From Talpa occidentalis (taxonomy: Eukaryota > Chordata > Mammalia > Eulipotyphla > Talpidae), in assembly GCF_014898055.3 (NCBI RefSeq), contig NW_023601433.1, positions 90,796,038-90,860,037 of the forward strand: a DNA stretch of 64,000 nucleotides. The letters are read 5' to 3'. The position numbers and the translations under genes are program-made. The notes below the pieces were generated by a model. The model saw only the letters and a list, made by a program, of their open reading frames with translations, did not search any database and had not been told where the DNA came from. Below, piece by piece: positions 1-11,317 of the stretch (its first letter is position 1; each line of letters starts with the position of its first letter).

Positions 1-1042
1 TGTTGGGGCCATTTGTTTCTTTGCTCTTGGAAGTGTGCATTGTGTGGATGTTGAAGATGAAGCCTGTGTCGGACGCAGGTGTGCAAATGCTTTTTCAATT
101 CGGGGGTTGCTTTTTGTTTTGTGATGGTTTCTTTTGAGGTACAAAAGTTTTTTTAATATTGTATTGATCTTTGTTGTTTAGTTTCCCTTTTGTTTTCATC
201 GCCGCGGGCAGCGGTTACATCCCAAGTCACCTTTGGCGATCCAGCCTCCGGCCTCAGTTTCCTTCAGGTGATAAAAGGAGACAGAGTTGGCGAAGGCAAT
301 GGTTTGGCAATGCAGTGGGCAGCGACTCATGTCTGAGAGACCCGGTTCTGCTCTTGGGTAGAGGGCAGGGTTTTGTGTACAAAGAAGTAAAAAAAGGGGG
401 AGATGGGCGAGGATCTGCAAGGGGATGCTAGGATAGTCAGCAAGTCCTTTTGTAATGGGGGTCCCCAGAAAGGGGGAGGTTCCAGGTTTCCTGCCCCATC
501 TAAGAGAGGGTGGAGGTGTTCAGGGAGAAGAGAAGAAGCTGAAGAGGAGACTGGGAAGGAAGGAAGCAGTATGGAGTGCCAGAGGGAAACCTGGAGGAGG
601 CACATGGAGCCGAGAGACACGTGAAGAAGCTGCATTTCCTTTTGGTCATGGACTGGTTGAAATATATGCAGGTGAGAGACCTGTGGGAAGGTGAAAATGG
701 CGGCTTTCACCTTATTTTGATTTTGCTCTTTTCCTCCCAGACTTGTCTGGTTGTTTCTGATCCTTTTATGTGGGTCCCCACTGGAAGATGCTTTAGACTT
801 GCGGCAGCTTTCAGTCTGTGCTCTGGGCCAATCCCATTTGGGTGGACTTTTACCCATGAGGGGACAGGTAACTTTGATTTTGAAACTATGTTCTTTGCCT
901 TTCTTGTATTATTTACTAATTGTATTAAAGTTCCTTCCCGCTAAATTCTCATTTGTTTTGTGTTGATGCAGCAAATGGCAGAACCTATTTAGAGCAGGCA
1001 GGTTTGTGGGGTCTGGGCTGCCCCTTTCCCTCCCCTGTAACA
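1..1042 (+). mobile_element. LTR-like fragment, 3' end near 1042
   Basis: The last ~170 bases have LTR-end features: an ATTAAA polyadenylation-like signal near 925 and a terminal TGTAACA at about 1036-1042. Bases 870-1042 recur in reverse orientation at 23284-23445 with clear similarity, so this is an interspersed repeat. The 5' limit is not visible. The first ~190 bases look instead like diverged L1 sequence. No retroviral coding region was recognised. Family and start are uncertain. Confidence 0.4.
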
Positions 1043-1099
1043 CTTTGATACAGTGTCTGGAGAGCTGGGGAGATCGGCAAGGGTGGGCACCTGCTCTAC

Positions 1100-1351
1100 T
1101 TTTTTTTAATTTATACAAGATCTGGGGTACAGGCCAGAGGCCTGGGAGGGTGAGAGGATTCACCGGAGACAGAGTGGGAAGCAGAACAGGCAGACGGAAG
1201 ACACTGCTGAGGGGAGCAGCGGGTGAGATAGGGGAGGTCTGCTGCACCATGTGGGTATCTCTCTGGCTGGCCAGGAATCAAACCCATGCTGCAGAGGCTG
1301 CAGACAGCTTCAGAACGCTGTTCTCAACCCACTGTGCCACCAGGGAGGCCT
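1100..1351 (-). mobile_element. tRNA-derived SINE, older subfamily
   Basis: The reversed SINE starts with a T-run and TTTATACAAG tail and ends in the tRNA-like head CCACCAGGGAGGCC. CTGCTCT-type flanks on both sides look like a target-site duplication. Confidence 0.8.
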
Positions 1352-1415
1352 GCCTGCTCTGCTTTGTTAAACCCTGGTCATTCATTTCCATGTTATCTTC
1401 TTAGGAATATTCTTT

Positions 1416-1712
1416 TTTTTTTTTTTTATAAAGAGGCATGTGTTTTTATTTATTTATTCGTTTGTTTGTTTATACATGCACTGGGTACAGTCAGAAGTGC
1501 AGGAGGGTGAGAGAATTCACCAGAGCCAGAGCGGGGAGCAGAGCAGACCGAAGTACACTGCTGAGGGGAGCAGCGGGCGGCAGGAGAGGTCTGTGCACCA
1601 TGTGGGACCCTCATCCAGTGCCTGGGGAGCAGCCGGGGATCGAACCGGCGCCTCATAGGCTGCGGGCAGCTTCGCAACCCAGCGCTCAACCGCTGCGCCA
1701 CCGGGGAGGCCC
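1416..1712 (-). mobile_element. tRNA-derived SINE, young subfamily
   Basis: This is a full-length reversed copy of the GC-rich young type (GCACTGGGTACAGTCAGAAG near the tail). It is flanked by a perfect 13-base target-site duplication AGGAATATTCTTT at 1403-1415 and 1713-1725. Confidence 0.92.
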
Positions 1713-1959
1713 AGGAATATTCTTTGTTTGCCTTAGAATACACAAGATGGAGTTGTGAAGTGCAAGAGATCAGGATCCTCATGGGGGGGGGGTGCCAAGA
1801 GAGTCATGGTGGGGGGTGCAGTGACTGGTGTCACTGCACCAGTCATGGGATCCTGTATGATTCAAGTGCTCTATGAATGAACAGTGTCAGTATCTTCCAG
1901 TGTCCAATTAACAATTTCACACATTGTCATACCTTTTTTTTTTTAAAATAGCAAGTACA

Positions 1960-2284
1960 GGGGCCTCCCCGGTGGCGCAGCAGTTGAGCGCTGGGTTGTG
2001 AAGCTGCCCGCGGCCTCTGAGGCGCCAGTTTGATCCCCGGCTGCTCCCCGGCCACCGGAGGAGGGTCCCACATGGTGCGCAGACCTCTCCTGCCGCCCGC
2101 TGCTCCCCTCAGCAGTGTACTTCGGTCCTTCTGCCTGCTCTGCTCCCCGCTCTGGCTCTGGTGAGTTCTCTCACCCTCCTGCGCTTCTGACTGTACCCAG
2201 TGCATGTATAAACAAAACAAACAAACAAACAAACAAACAAACAAATAAATAAATAAAACATGCCTCTATAAAAAAATTTAAAAA
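1960..2284 (+). mobile_element. tRNA-derived SINE, young subfamily
   Basis: This is a full-length sense copy with head GGGGCCTCCCCGGTGGCGCA. Its tail has an expanded AAAC/AAAT microsatellite at about 2213-2262. The target-site duplication AATAGCAAGTACA lies on both sides (ending at 1959 and starting near 2287). Confidence 0.92.
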
Positions 2285-2289
2285 AAAAT

Positions 2290-3130
2290 AGCAAGTACAC
2301 ATCTATGTACAAACCTCGATATGCACTTAATACAAACACAGCCATCCCCCCTGTCTCTGATTGAGAGCCTGTGGCCTGAGCAGGTCAGAATTAATGACAT
2401 TCGACTATGAAAGCACTCCTTGTGACACACCACGGGATACTGGGATCCCAGATTCCTGTTGGGATGCTAGTAGCTTTTAGATCTCCTGTGGGGGAGACTC
2501 TGCTCTGTGCAGAGACAGCTGTACACACTGGACAGTGGGCAGGAGCGCCCAGAGACTCAGGTGAAAATTAATTAGGAAGAGCAGCTGGGACACTTCTAAC
2601 TAAACACTAACTGAAGAAACAGAGATTCGATCACAGAACTTGGGAAAACAGGTGCCTTCAATGTAAATAAACTGTCTTCTGCCAAGTAGATCTGTACCCT
2701 AATGTACCATTGACTGGCAGACACCCCAGCAGGGATGTGTCCTCCATCAATCAGGCCCTGCTGTCCCTTTGTCCCTATACAGCCCAAGTAACCTAGTCGC
2801 TGGGTCCTGTGCATTCCATGGGGGCTCCCCGACAACATCAGGAATTCCCCACTTACCACTGATCAGGGTTTAGTATTGACACCCTGTGAGGCATGACAAA
2901 ACCATCAAGTTAGATCTGGAAAAACTTACTTTTTAGTTTTCCCTTTAATTAAAAAAATGTAGGCTCTTCCCCTTTTGAGTGATACAGTGGATTTGCAAGT
3001 GGAAATTGTAATCAATCAACCCTTGTTCCTGTGTATCTCTGTATTTAAATTTATTACCCACACATATACTTGTTTCTTTTTGTAATTTTAGAAAAAGAGA
3101 ATCATTAATATATGTTCAAATTTCTTAAGA
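2290..3130. other. No gene recognised
   Basis: This is mixed-composition sequence with only short, unrelated open frames. I recognise no gene, RNA or repeat in it. Confidence 0.5.
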
Positions 3131-3142
3131 TTATAAATTATA

Positions 3143-3428
3143 GGGGCCTCCCTGCACCCCTTTGTACACAAACACAGGGCTTAAGTCTCAGCACTATGAA
3201 GATATTCACAGCCATTGCAGCACAAGTTCCATCCCCAGCCAGGGACATAGACACATGGCACAGAAGACCTCTCCTGGCTCATCTGCTGCTCCCCTTGCAG
3301 TGTATTTCAATTGATCTGCCTGTCCTGCTCCCCACTCTGTCTCTGGTGAATCTTCTCAACCCGTGTCACTCTGGCCTACATCCCAGTTCTTGTAGCATAA
3401 ATAAATAAATTACATCTTTAAAAAAATG
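3143..3428 (+). mobile_element. tRNA-derived SINE, diverged
   Basis: This diverged sense copy has a damaged head but a recognisable body and tail (CATAAATAAATAAATTACATC). It has a perfect 12-base target-site duplication TTATAAATTATA at 3131-3142 and 3429-3440. Confidence 0.85.
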
Positions 3429-3440
3429 TTATAAATTATA

Positions 3441-4540
3441 GCTCAGCACAAAGGATAAATAAAACAAATTTTTTCAAAAAAATCAACTCCAAAATACAGC
3501 TCTCTTTTTTCTTAAATCATGTATCTAGAGTGTGTTTATTAAAAAGAAATCATCAGAAAAGATCTATAACCATCACAGACTTGAACATAACCTGATTCCT
3601 GTAAGATAATATAATAACGGAGCATCCATCACTTTCAGTGTCTGCGGCATTCTTATTCATGGGTGTCTGTGTCATGTGTGATAATATCCTCTATTCCCAT
3701 GTTGTGATCACAAGATTCCCATGAGACAGGGGCAGCTGGTCGGATGTCAGTGAAGAAGGGGACACAGTTTCCAGGTTTGCTCTGGGTCCTGTATCTGTTG
3801 TGTGCAACTGGGTAAACAGCACATTAAACAGGATGGCACTGATGGCTGAGAGTCACTTGGAAAGTTGAGGTAACAGGAGTAATTGTAAGAGATGAGCTGG
3901 GTTAAGGGAAGACTCACTGTTGAAACCCCTTGTGCAAGGGCAGACAGTATAGACGTGAAATTTTAGAATTATCAAATGAACTCCATTAACTGGGTGAAGA
4001 AACACAAGACCACACTGTATCATAATCTTCCCCTCTGAGTAAGCACAAATGTGTGGCTGTCACTGTAAGTATTTCCCTTGCCCTTCGTGACAATTCATCA
4101 CCAAAGTGCGTGTCAATAACTGTAGACTAAACACATGCTTTTAATTTTGTCTGGTATTTAAAATTTAAATCAATCATAGTAGGTTCATTTTATATCTGGA
4201 ATAACACGATGTCTACAATTTTATATCTTTCCTCCTTCATTTAACTTTATAACAAGTATTTTTCAAGTCATTTAAAGCCATTCAGAATGATTGTACCTAA
4301 CTGCGACATTTGTTTTATGTATAGTGTAATATATTTCACTGTTTTCAGGGGTTTTTATTCAGATTGTTCCGAAGTATTTGTTAGTATAAGAAAATGCTGC
4401 TTAGCATTTTACAAATAAAGATTTTTATTTGTGTTCAAAGCATTTCCTTAGGTCATTTGAATTACTTTTTATTTTCATACATACATGTATGTATGTAATA
4501 CTCCCAATTCTAAGATTCTAAATCCCGAGTCCTCGCGGAA
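3441..4540. other. AT-rich stretch, no gene recognised
   Basis: This is AT-rich sequence with no coding signature. A short CATACATGTATG palindrome sits near 4478-4497, just before the composition jumps to GC-rich. Nothing else was recognised. Confidence 0.5.
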
Positions 4541-5690
4541 GGGCAGCACCAACTTGTTCTCTGCCCCGAATGCGCGAGGACCCCTATTTCAGCGGGTTCT
4601 TGCCTCCACGTCATTCCGTCTCCCCATCTTCAGGGCTCTGACGTCACACACTCCCGCTTCCTGCTCCCCCTTCTGCGCGGGTCTCCCCCCAACGACTCTC
4701 CGGGCTGTGACCCCCTGGCCCGGCCGCCCCGCCCCTTGGCCGCGGGTCCGTCCCCCCAGCGCCTCCCGCCGCCCCGGCGCCTCCACCGGCCTGCGTCCCG
4801 CCCCGGCGGCCCCGCCCCTCCGTGCCACCAGGCGGCGCGCGCCGCTGCTCCAGCCCTGGTTTCCCCCGCGAGCCTCTCCTTCCTCGGTCTCGCCCCGCCC
4901 CCTGCGTGTTGATGTCACGCCCCTGTGCGCTGACGCGGAGCGGCGGTGGGGGCGGAAGTGGCAGAGACAGAAACCAGGAACGCCCACCCCGGCCGAGCGG
5001 GCCCGCTGGCCGAGGAAGGAGAAGCCCAGCGGGGCAAAGCACAGGAGTGAGGGGAGCGCGCGCCGCCTGGTGGCGAGGCGGGGAAGTGCGGCCTCGCGGG
5101 GAATCCTGAGGAGGTGCGGCCGGGGCGGGGCCGGGGTGGGGGCAGGGGTGGGGGCCGGGGCGGGGCGGGGGCGGGGCGGGGGCGGGGCGGGCGCGGGCGC
5201 GGCCGGGATGGGCCCCCCTTCTCTCCCTGGCAGGGGGCAGCGGGTTTGGGGGCCTCTGTGGCCGCGGGTCGGTGTCTGTAATGCTCGTGGACACGAGCTG
5301 CTGTTTCACGGCTGCGGGAATTTCAGGGTCATGGTGTTTTCAGAGACGCGCTCTCGGCCTCCGTTTCCGTTTGATTTTCCCAACTTCAGCAGCAGCGGGA
5401 CGGGCGGGGGCGCCCCTGTGAGCACCCCGGGCCTTCCTGAGCGCCCCCACATCCGCATCTGCAGCCCGGTTCCCTTCAGCCCCGCCCCGTGCCCGGCTCC
5501 CGCCTCCCCAGCGCCCGGGCTCGCCGTGGCACTCGCTGCCCGGGACTCGGGGTGCGGCCTTGCCTGCGGGAACCCGGTTTCTTCAGGAGCCGCCCCGGAG
5601 CGAGGGAGGCGAGGACGTCTCCCGCCCGGGGCTGATGCGGAGCCTTGAGTCAGGGCACCCAGGGCGGGGAGGCTGTGGGGAGCTCTGCCG
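4540..5690. promoter_or_regulatory. CpG island with Sp1-like GC-box array
   Basis: GC content and CpG density rise sharply at about 4540 and fall after about 5690. A near-pure G-rich run at about 5115-5205 contains repeated GGGGCGGGG boxes (Sp1-type sites) and has G-quadruplex potential on the plus strand. Open frames here are long only because stop codons are rare in GC-rich DNA, and none looks like a known protein. The island may be a promoter, but no transcript can be assigned. Confidence 0.6.
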
Positions 5691-6552
5691 GGTCATTGGG
5701 GTCCTGGAGGAACATGGGGGTCAGGAAATTCCCGAGTGTGACCCCGTGGGTGCCCGGAGCCCCTGAATGAAGGCGCACCCCCCGTGTTTGCTCCCGGCGC
5801 CTCCCTGCTGCACCAATCAACCCCCCGATAGGTTTTCTGGGCTCTCCGCTCTGTTCCATTGATCTGTGTGTTTTATTTCTGTGGACCTAGGATATAATTT
5901 GGGGAACGTATTGTAAACTTTTCGGGGGCTGACACCCCCCCCCACGCCAGGTCTATCAGGCCGGAGGGCAGAGTCGAGTCCCAGTCTCCCCGGGTGCAGG
6001 TTCTGACCCAGGGGGTTGTGTGGCGCCCTGGGGCTCTGCATTTCTCACGGGGTCTGAGATGCCGCCCGTGCTGGGCCCGGGCCCACGCCTGGGGGCCGAG
6101 GCGTCACTACCTGTTGTGCAGGTGATGTGGCCATTCAGAGCCTTGCAGGGGGCTTTGACCCTGCAAACTGCCTCATGAGGTGACTTTACAATAACCCTTG
6201 AATAGAATCCAGGCTTTCCTGAGCCTTGAGTGACCAGGAGCCACACGGCCTGCCACACTCTGGCTACAAGTCTTTGGTTTTCTAATGTGGGTTATTAACC
6301 GATTCAGTGCATTGAAAGCAGTGGCCCTCTCTGCATCCGAGAAACCCCACAGCAGTGACAGCTGGGCACTGTCACCCATTGGGGTGGAAAGTTTCTTCAT
6401 GGGGAGTATGTGAGACACTGAAGGGCCCTTTTCCAAGCTCTTGAGATCTTTTCTCTATCGATGGTGCTAAGAGGATTCCTCCTATTTCAGGGATTGTGTA
6501 AACCACAGTGACTCATGTGGGAACTGGACATTTTGGAGATACTCCATTTTAT
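5691..6552. other. No gene recognised
   Basis: Composition drops back to mid-GC. No coding signature or repeat was recognised. Confidence 0.45.
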
Positions 6553-6818
6553 CTTTTTTTTAAAAAAAGTTTTTGTTTATTTTTTCATAGAAGAACTGGG
6601 GTGCAGGCCATAGGGGTGGGAGGGTGAGAGGATTCACCAGAGACAGAGTAGGAAGTAGAACAGGCGGATCTACTGAGATACACTGCTGAGGGGAGCATCA
6701 GGCGAGACAGGAGAGGTCTGCTGCACCAGGTGGGTAGCTCCATGGCCAGGCTTGAACTCAGACCATTGTGGTGACAGCACTGAGATTTAACCCCTAGGCC
6801 ACTGGGCGGGGGGAGGCT
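6553..6818 (-). mobile_element. tRNA-derived SINE, older subfamily
   Basis: This reversed, diverged copy runs from a T-rich tail (TTTATTTTTTCATAGAAGAACTG) to the head remnant CCACTGGGCGGGGGGAGGC. Confidence 0.75.
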
Positions 6819-7136
6819 GCACTTTACCTTTTAATGTGTTAAACTGATGTTACCTCCTTCCTTGCCAATCCCGCTGTTATGCTCACTTTGGAGAGAAGTT
6901 GAACTTGTCTGGAAAGGAGAAAGGAATCAGCATTTATTCAGCACCTGCTGGAGCAACAAGTTCATTGCTTTAGTTATGTGATCTCTATTAATGACGCTAT
7001 AGAGATATTATATCCCTCTAGCCGTGGACCCTGAGGTCCAAAATGGATCATTAACTTTTCTGAGATCAAGGGCCAGATATATTTGGATTCCCAAATCTGT
7101 GTTTTGTACTGAACTGGAGGTTTTAAAATGAGGGTA

Positions 7137-7407
7137 GGGCCTCCTTACTGGCGCAGTGGTTGAGCGCTGGGTTGTGAAGCTACCCGCAGCCTCTGCAGCA
7201 CCGGTTCTATCCCTGGCCTCAGGGCAAGGGTCCCACATGGCGTGCAGACCTCTCCTGCCACCCGCTGCTCCCCTCAGCAGTGTATTTCGTCGGTCTACCC
7301 GTTCTGTTCCCCGCTCTGGCTCTGGTGAATCCTCTCACCCTCCCGCGCTTCTGACTGTGCCCAGTGCTTGTATAAATAAATAAATAAATCTTTAAAAAAA
7401 TAAATAA
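7137..7407 (+). mobile_element. tRNA-derived SINE
   Basis: This sense copy runs from GGGCCTCCTTACTGGCGCAG to the TATAAATAAATAAATAAATC tail. AAAATGAGGGTA occurs on both sides (near 7125-7136 and 7407-7418) as the target-site duplication. Confidence 0.88.
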
Positions 7408-7522
7408 AATGAGGGTAAATTGTAACCCTCTTGGAGGCCAGGGGGAGGGAAGGAATCTGTGCGCCCCCACCCATCCTCAGAACAGGTCCTTGGGTGCTGG
7501 GTGTCCTCCTCCATAAGGAAGG

Positions 7523-7552
7523 TTAGGGTTAGGGTTAGGTTTAGGGTTAGGG
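7523..7552 (+). repeat. Interstitial telomeric repeat, 5 units
   Basis: Five consecutive hexamers read TTAGGG, TTAGGG, TTAGGT, TTAGGG, TTAGGG. The G-rich strand is the plus strand. The array directly abuts the left edge of a CpG island. It is short, so it could be a fossil telomere, a repair insertion or a subtelomeric internal array. Confidence 0.9.
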
Positions 7553-9020
7553 TCTCCACCGCCGGACCCCTCGCCCTGCCCGACTTTTCTAGTCGCTCCG
7601 CAGGCAGCGGGAGGGCAGGGCGGGCCCCCGCGGCTCGCAGGGCTTGGGAAACCGCCTTTGAGGTTCAAGCACACGTGAGCAGGGAGGTAACCCCAATGAC
7701 AGGCGCACCCCTGTTTCGGCAAATGCCCGGGGGAGGAGCGAACCGCCAGCCGCGAGCCCACCGGCCCTGGGCGCGGTCAGCCGGGAGCCCCGCCCGCCAG
7801 CGAGCCCCGCGGCGGCTGGGAAGGAGGTTGGGGCTGGAGGGGGGCCGTGGCGGGGACCGGGGGTGTCCTGGGGCGAGGCCGGGTGGGGCTGCGGGGGACC
7901 CGGCGAGGGGCGGGCGGGGGCGGGGGCACCCTGGCGAGGGGCGGGGGTGTCCTGGGGCGAGGCCGGCCGGGGGCGGGGGTGTCCGGGCGAGGCGGCGAGG
8001 GGGTGGGGGGACCCGGCGAAGGGCGGCCGAGGCCCAGGGGGTGCCAGGCACGTGCTCGGCCTCGACGGCCCGGCGCAGCCACGACGGCCCCCGTGGCGGC
8101 GAACAGAGACCGGGCGCGGGTGGGTCGTGGGGGGGGGGCGGGCGGGGGCGGGGGGCTCTTGCTCCCCGACCCCCGCACCTGCTCGGCGTGTTCTAAAGAG
8201 GCCGAAGCGTCTCAAGGAAACCGCGGCGCGGCCGGCGCGGCCCCCCGGCGCCCCGCACTCGGCTGAGCCCTGCGCTGGCCAGAGGCCCCGGGGCGTCCCG
8301 TGTGCGGTGGGGCCGCCCCTCTCCCGGACCCCCAGCCCCGGCCGGTGCCCCGCGAGGCTGCGCCGCGCCCGCTGGGAGCCTCGGGCCGTCCGGCCGCGCC
8401 GGTGCGCTGGGCCCGGGGAGCCCGGCTCGGGGGCCGCTCTCGCCCGCTGCGCCCGGGACTGCGCGGCCTTGCGGGGCTCGCGTCCGTCCTGGGAGCTGGA
8501 GTGTGGGGTCCCCGCGCCGGGCCCACGGCCGGCTGGACCCCGCGGGCTGCTGCGGCCCCCACGCTCCAAGCCCCGCCCTCCCGCGGCGCCTGGCCCCGCC
8601 CCCGCCCCGCCCGCCGCCGCGAGCCCCGCCCACCAGCCCCGCCCACCAGCCCGGCTGTGGACGCCGCGGGCCGCGGTCCTCTCCTCGCGGGCAGCGCCCG
8701 GCGCCCTCCTTCCGACCCGCGCAGGAAACAGGTGACCGCGGCGTGGGGCGTGGACGCCGGCGAGGCGGGAGGGCGGCCCGAGGGCGGGGTGCGGCCGCGA
8801 GGGCGGCGCCGGGGCCCCGGGAGCGGGCTGGGACCCCCGGGGCGTCCCGCAGCCTCTGGGGCGGGCGCTGCGCGCGGGGTCCGCCGGGTGGACGCGGTTG
8901 GTCTCCGCGCGCGCCGGCCAGGAGGACCCGCGCCCCGGCGGTCGCGGCAGGCGGGGGTCCCCGTAGGGGTTCCACGGCCCGCCCGCCCGCGTTGGGGGGT
9001 GTGAGGTCGCCCTCGCACCC
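7553..9020. promoter_or_regulatory. Large CpG island next to the telomeric repeat
   Basis: This is extremely GC- and CpG-rich DNA. It includes an imperfect G-rich minisatellite at about 7855-8035 (recurring GTCCTGGGGCGAGGC and GACCCGGCGA modules). I could match no exon, start codon context or splice pattern to a gene. The overlapping long frames on both strands are expected from composition alone. Confidence 0.6.
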
Positions 9021-9935
9021 CCGTGGAAGGGCAGTGCCTGGGAGGAGGCGCATCCCTGACCTCACGCCTCCGCCCCAGGGGAGTCGAGTCACAGAGCGTG
9101 GGGTGTCGGCCCCCCAATGCATTTGGCCCCCAGGCCCCACCCCTCCCTTGACCAGCGATGACCGCCCGCAAGTGGGCACTGAGCGCTTTGCAGGGAGAGG
9201 ACAAGGCGGGGTGGCCTGCACTCCCAGCCACCCGCTGTGGCCGTGCTGCTCGGGGGACTGGCCTTCACCCCCTCGAATAGCTACAAACGGGACAGCAGAG
9301 CTGGAGTGTCCTGTCCTCCTCAGGGCATGCCTCAGCTTGGGTCCAGAGTCCATGTGCAGAGCCCCACAATGCGGACCCCGAGGGGCAGGAGGGAGGCACA
9401 GCACACCACACACCAGGGCTTCACCCCAGGCTGCAGAGGCAGGAGCTGGAGAGGCCCCAGAGGGAGGGAGCAGGGTGTCCGCAGAGGCAAGGGCTCTTTC
9501 AAGAGAAAAGGCCCCACCTCCCTCTGGACAGGGACTTCCCTCCCCGGGAGCCTCAGTCCTGGATTGCTCTCCCTGGGCCCAGCAGCCGATTCTCCAGTTA
9601 CCTGCTTAGTCTGATTCCAGATAGACACCTTGCCAGGGGTTGCGCTTGTGTGGAGCCTGGGTGAGAGTGAGTTCTGCGTGGCCCTCCCAATCCCCTCTGC
9701 CTTCAAGGACCAATGGAGACAGAATTTACTCGAGCAAAGGCAACAAGACAAGTCAGACACAACCATGGAGGGCACTGACCACCATGCCACTCAGGTACCT
9801 GTTTGTCCTCATCTCTTGTCTTGAGAGTGGAGGGTGGTTCAGATGGTTTCTGACCCCACTAGGCTCTTGAGAGTGTTCCGGTCAGTAGATTTCCTCAGAA
9901 GCCCCCACCCCCAACCCCAGGGGAAGTGCAGAATG
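9021..9935. other. No gene recognised
   Basis: GC-moderate sequence between the CpG island and the PRDM9-type relic. It lies 3' of that relic on its strand and could include its old 3' untranslated region, but I see no specific support. Confidence 0.4.
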
Positions 9936-9939
9936 AGTG

Positions 9940-10675
9940 ATGGCTACTTTTGTCCTCTGTGGCTGCTGAGAAGTGATTCACAGGAAATGACCGATTCACC
10001 CTGGTAGACACAGGGCCTCTCCCCTGTGTGTCCTCTGGTGTGTGATTAGGTGTGACTTATGGCCGAAACCTCGCCCACACTCCCTGCAGACACAGGGCTT
10101 CTCCCCTGTGTGTATCTTCTGGTGTGTGCTGAGGTGTGACTGCTCATGGATGCCCACTCCCTCCATACTCGCCTGTTGTAGTTACTGACAATCCTACCCC
10201 AGTGAATAATTTGCCTGTGTCCTTTGGATTCTCTCTCTGGCCTGGGCTTGGCTCTTCCTCCGTCACTCTCTCGTGCTCCCTAGAGCTCCACTTTTGGCCT
10301 GTTGGCAGGTTGGAAAAGGCCTTTGAAATGTTCTTCTGCCTTATCCTTGTAAGCAAAAGTTTGGGCCTTTCTTTGACCTTTTGACTTTTGAGTTTGTCAT
10401 TCCCACTGTGGGGGACCAGAATGTGCCCGGGCACATCCAAAGTCCACTCCACACAGCTAGTTCATTCTTAACCTTCCTACAGGACTCAGAGGATGAAACC
10501 CCAATTCTTTTCTCTTACCCCATTTTTGTCTAGAGTGCTGTCCAGAAGTACTTGCTTCTTTAGGAAGTTTCTCTGGTCTCTGGGCCTGCTCTGAGCCACT
10601 GGTGTTCAGCAAAGCGGCTGTTGCTGACATTTCCTTCAAACTAGATTCACTACTTACTGCAGCTCTGGACATTCC
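9940..10675 (-). pseudogene. PRDM9: PRDM9/PRDM7 relic lacking PR/SET exons
   Basis: This reads on the minus strand. Bases 10675-10519 form an intact 157-bp exon (acceptor ...CGCATTGCAG, donor GTAAGAG) encoding a peptide with [19 protein letters not shown] and [10 protein letters not shown]. That corresponds to the PRDM9 segment between the KRAB/SSXRD region and the PR/SET domain. Only ~70 bases further on comes last-exon sequence (about 10450-10160; PHSGND, SKAFSNLP, TGKLFTGVG), which in PRDM9 lies after PR/SET. The PR/SET exons are therefore deleted. A frameshift (about 5 bases missing) precedes a degenerate finger ([17 protein letters not shown]), then one good PRDM9-type finger ([21 protein letters not shown]). 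A further 2-base loss leads to a stop at 9996-9998. PRDM9 is the meiotic histone methyltransferase that places recombination hotspots. This copy cannot make it. It could equally derive from a PRDM7 paralogue. Confidence 0.85.
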
Positions 10676-10684
10676 CTGCAATGC

Positions 10685-10992
10685 GAGAGTCACATGAAAA
10701 GACAAGGTGCATTTCGTTAGTCAACCAGGGCTCGTGATGTGTTCTCACATGGATGACTTTAGTCAACACCTCAACAACCCTTGTAAATAATGAAGGCGTC
10801 TGAATTCTAAAAGTAAAAGAAAGGGCTTATGTGGGTAATGAATCCAGGGCCGAACCCCATGTCTTAAGGCTCTTTGCCTTCCACTTTCTCTCAGATTTCT
10901 CCATGAAAGTGGAGGAAAGGAGAGTACACAGGCAGACTACCTGGACAATCAACAAGGTCTGTGAAGGGAGGGTAAAGCCTTAAAGAGCACAT
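10685..10992. other. No earlier PRDM9 exon found
   Basis: Upstream of the relic on its strand I looked for KRAB or SSXRD coding sequence and saw none before the next SINE. Confidence 0.4.
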
Positions 10993-11284
10993 GGGGCCTC
11001 CCCTGGTGGCACAGGCAGTTGAGGGCCGTGCTGTGAAGCTGTTCACAGCCTCTGCAGTGCCTGTTCTATCCTGGCCGGTAAGCGAGGGTCCCACATGGCG
11101 CAGCAGACCTCTCCTGTCGTGCCCGCTGCTCCCCTCAGCCCTAGTGTATTTCGTCAGTCTGCCTGTTCTGTTCTCTGCTCTGTCTCTGGTGAATCCTCTC
11201 ACCCTCCCTTGCATCTGGCCTGTTCCCCAGTTCTTGTATAAATCAATCAATCAATCAAGCAATCAATCAATCTTTAAAAAAAAA
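10993..11284 (+). mobile_element. tRNA-derived SINE
   Basis: This sense copy runs from head GGGGCCTCCCCTGGTGGCAC to a tail of AATC repeats and TTTAAAAAAAA. AAGAGCACA-like flanks lie on both sides. Confidence 0.88.
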
Positions 11285-11317
11285 GAGAGCACACAGAACA
11301 CTCCTCAGGTGTGAGGA

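Noticed and set aside
4485..5648. 387-codon open frame on the plus strand
   Set aside because: It lies in a CpG island where stops are rare, has arginine/glycine/alanine/proline composition only, overlaps open frames on the other strand and matches no domain.
7589..9609. Several 230-435-codon frames on both strands
   Set aside because: Composition artefacts of the second CpG island. They overlap one another on both strands and lack conserved motifs or splice support.
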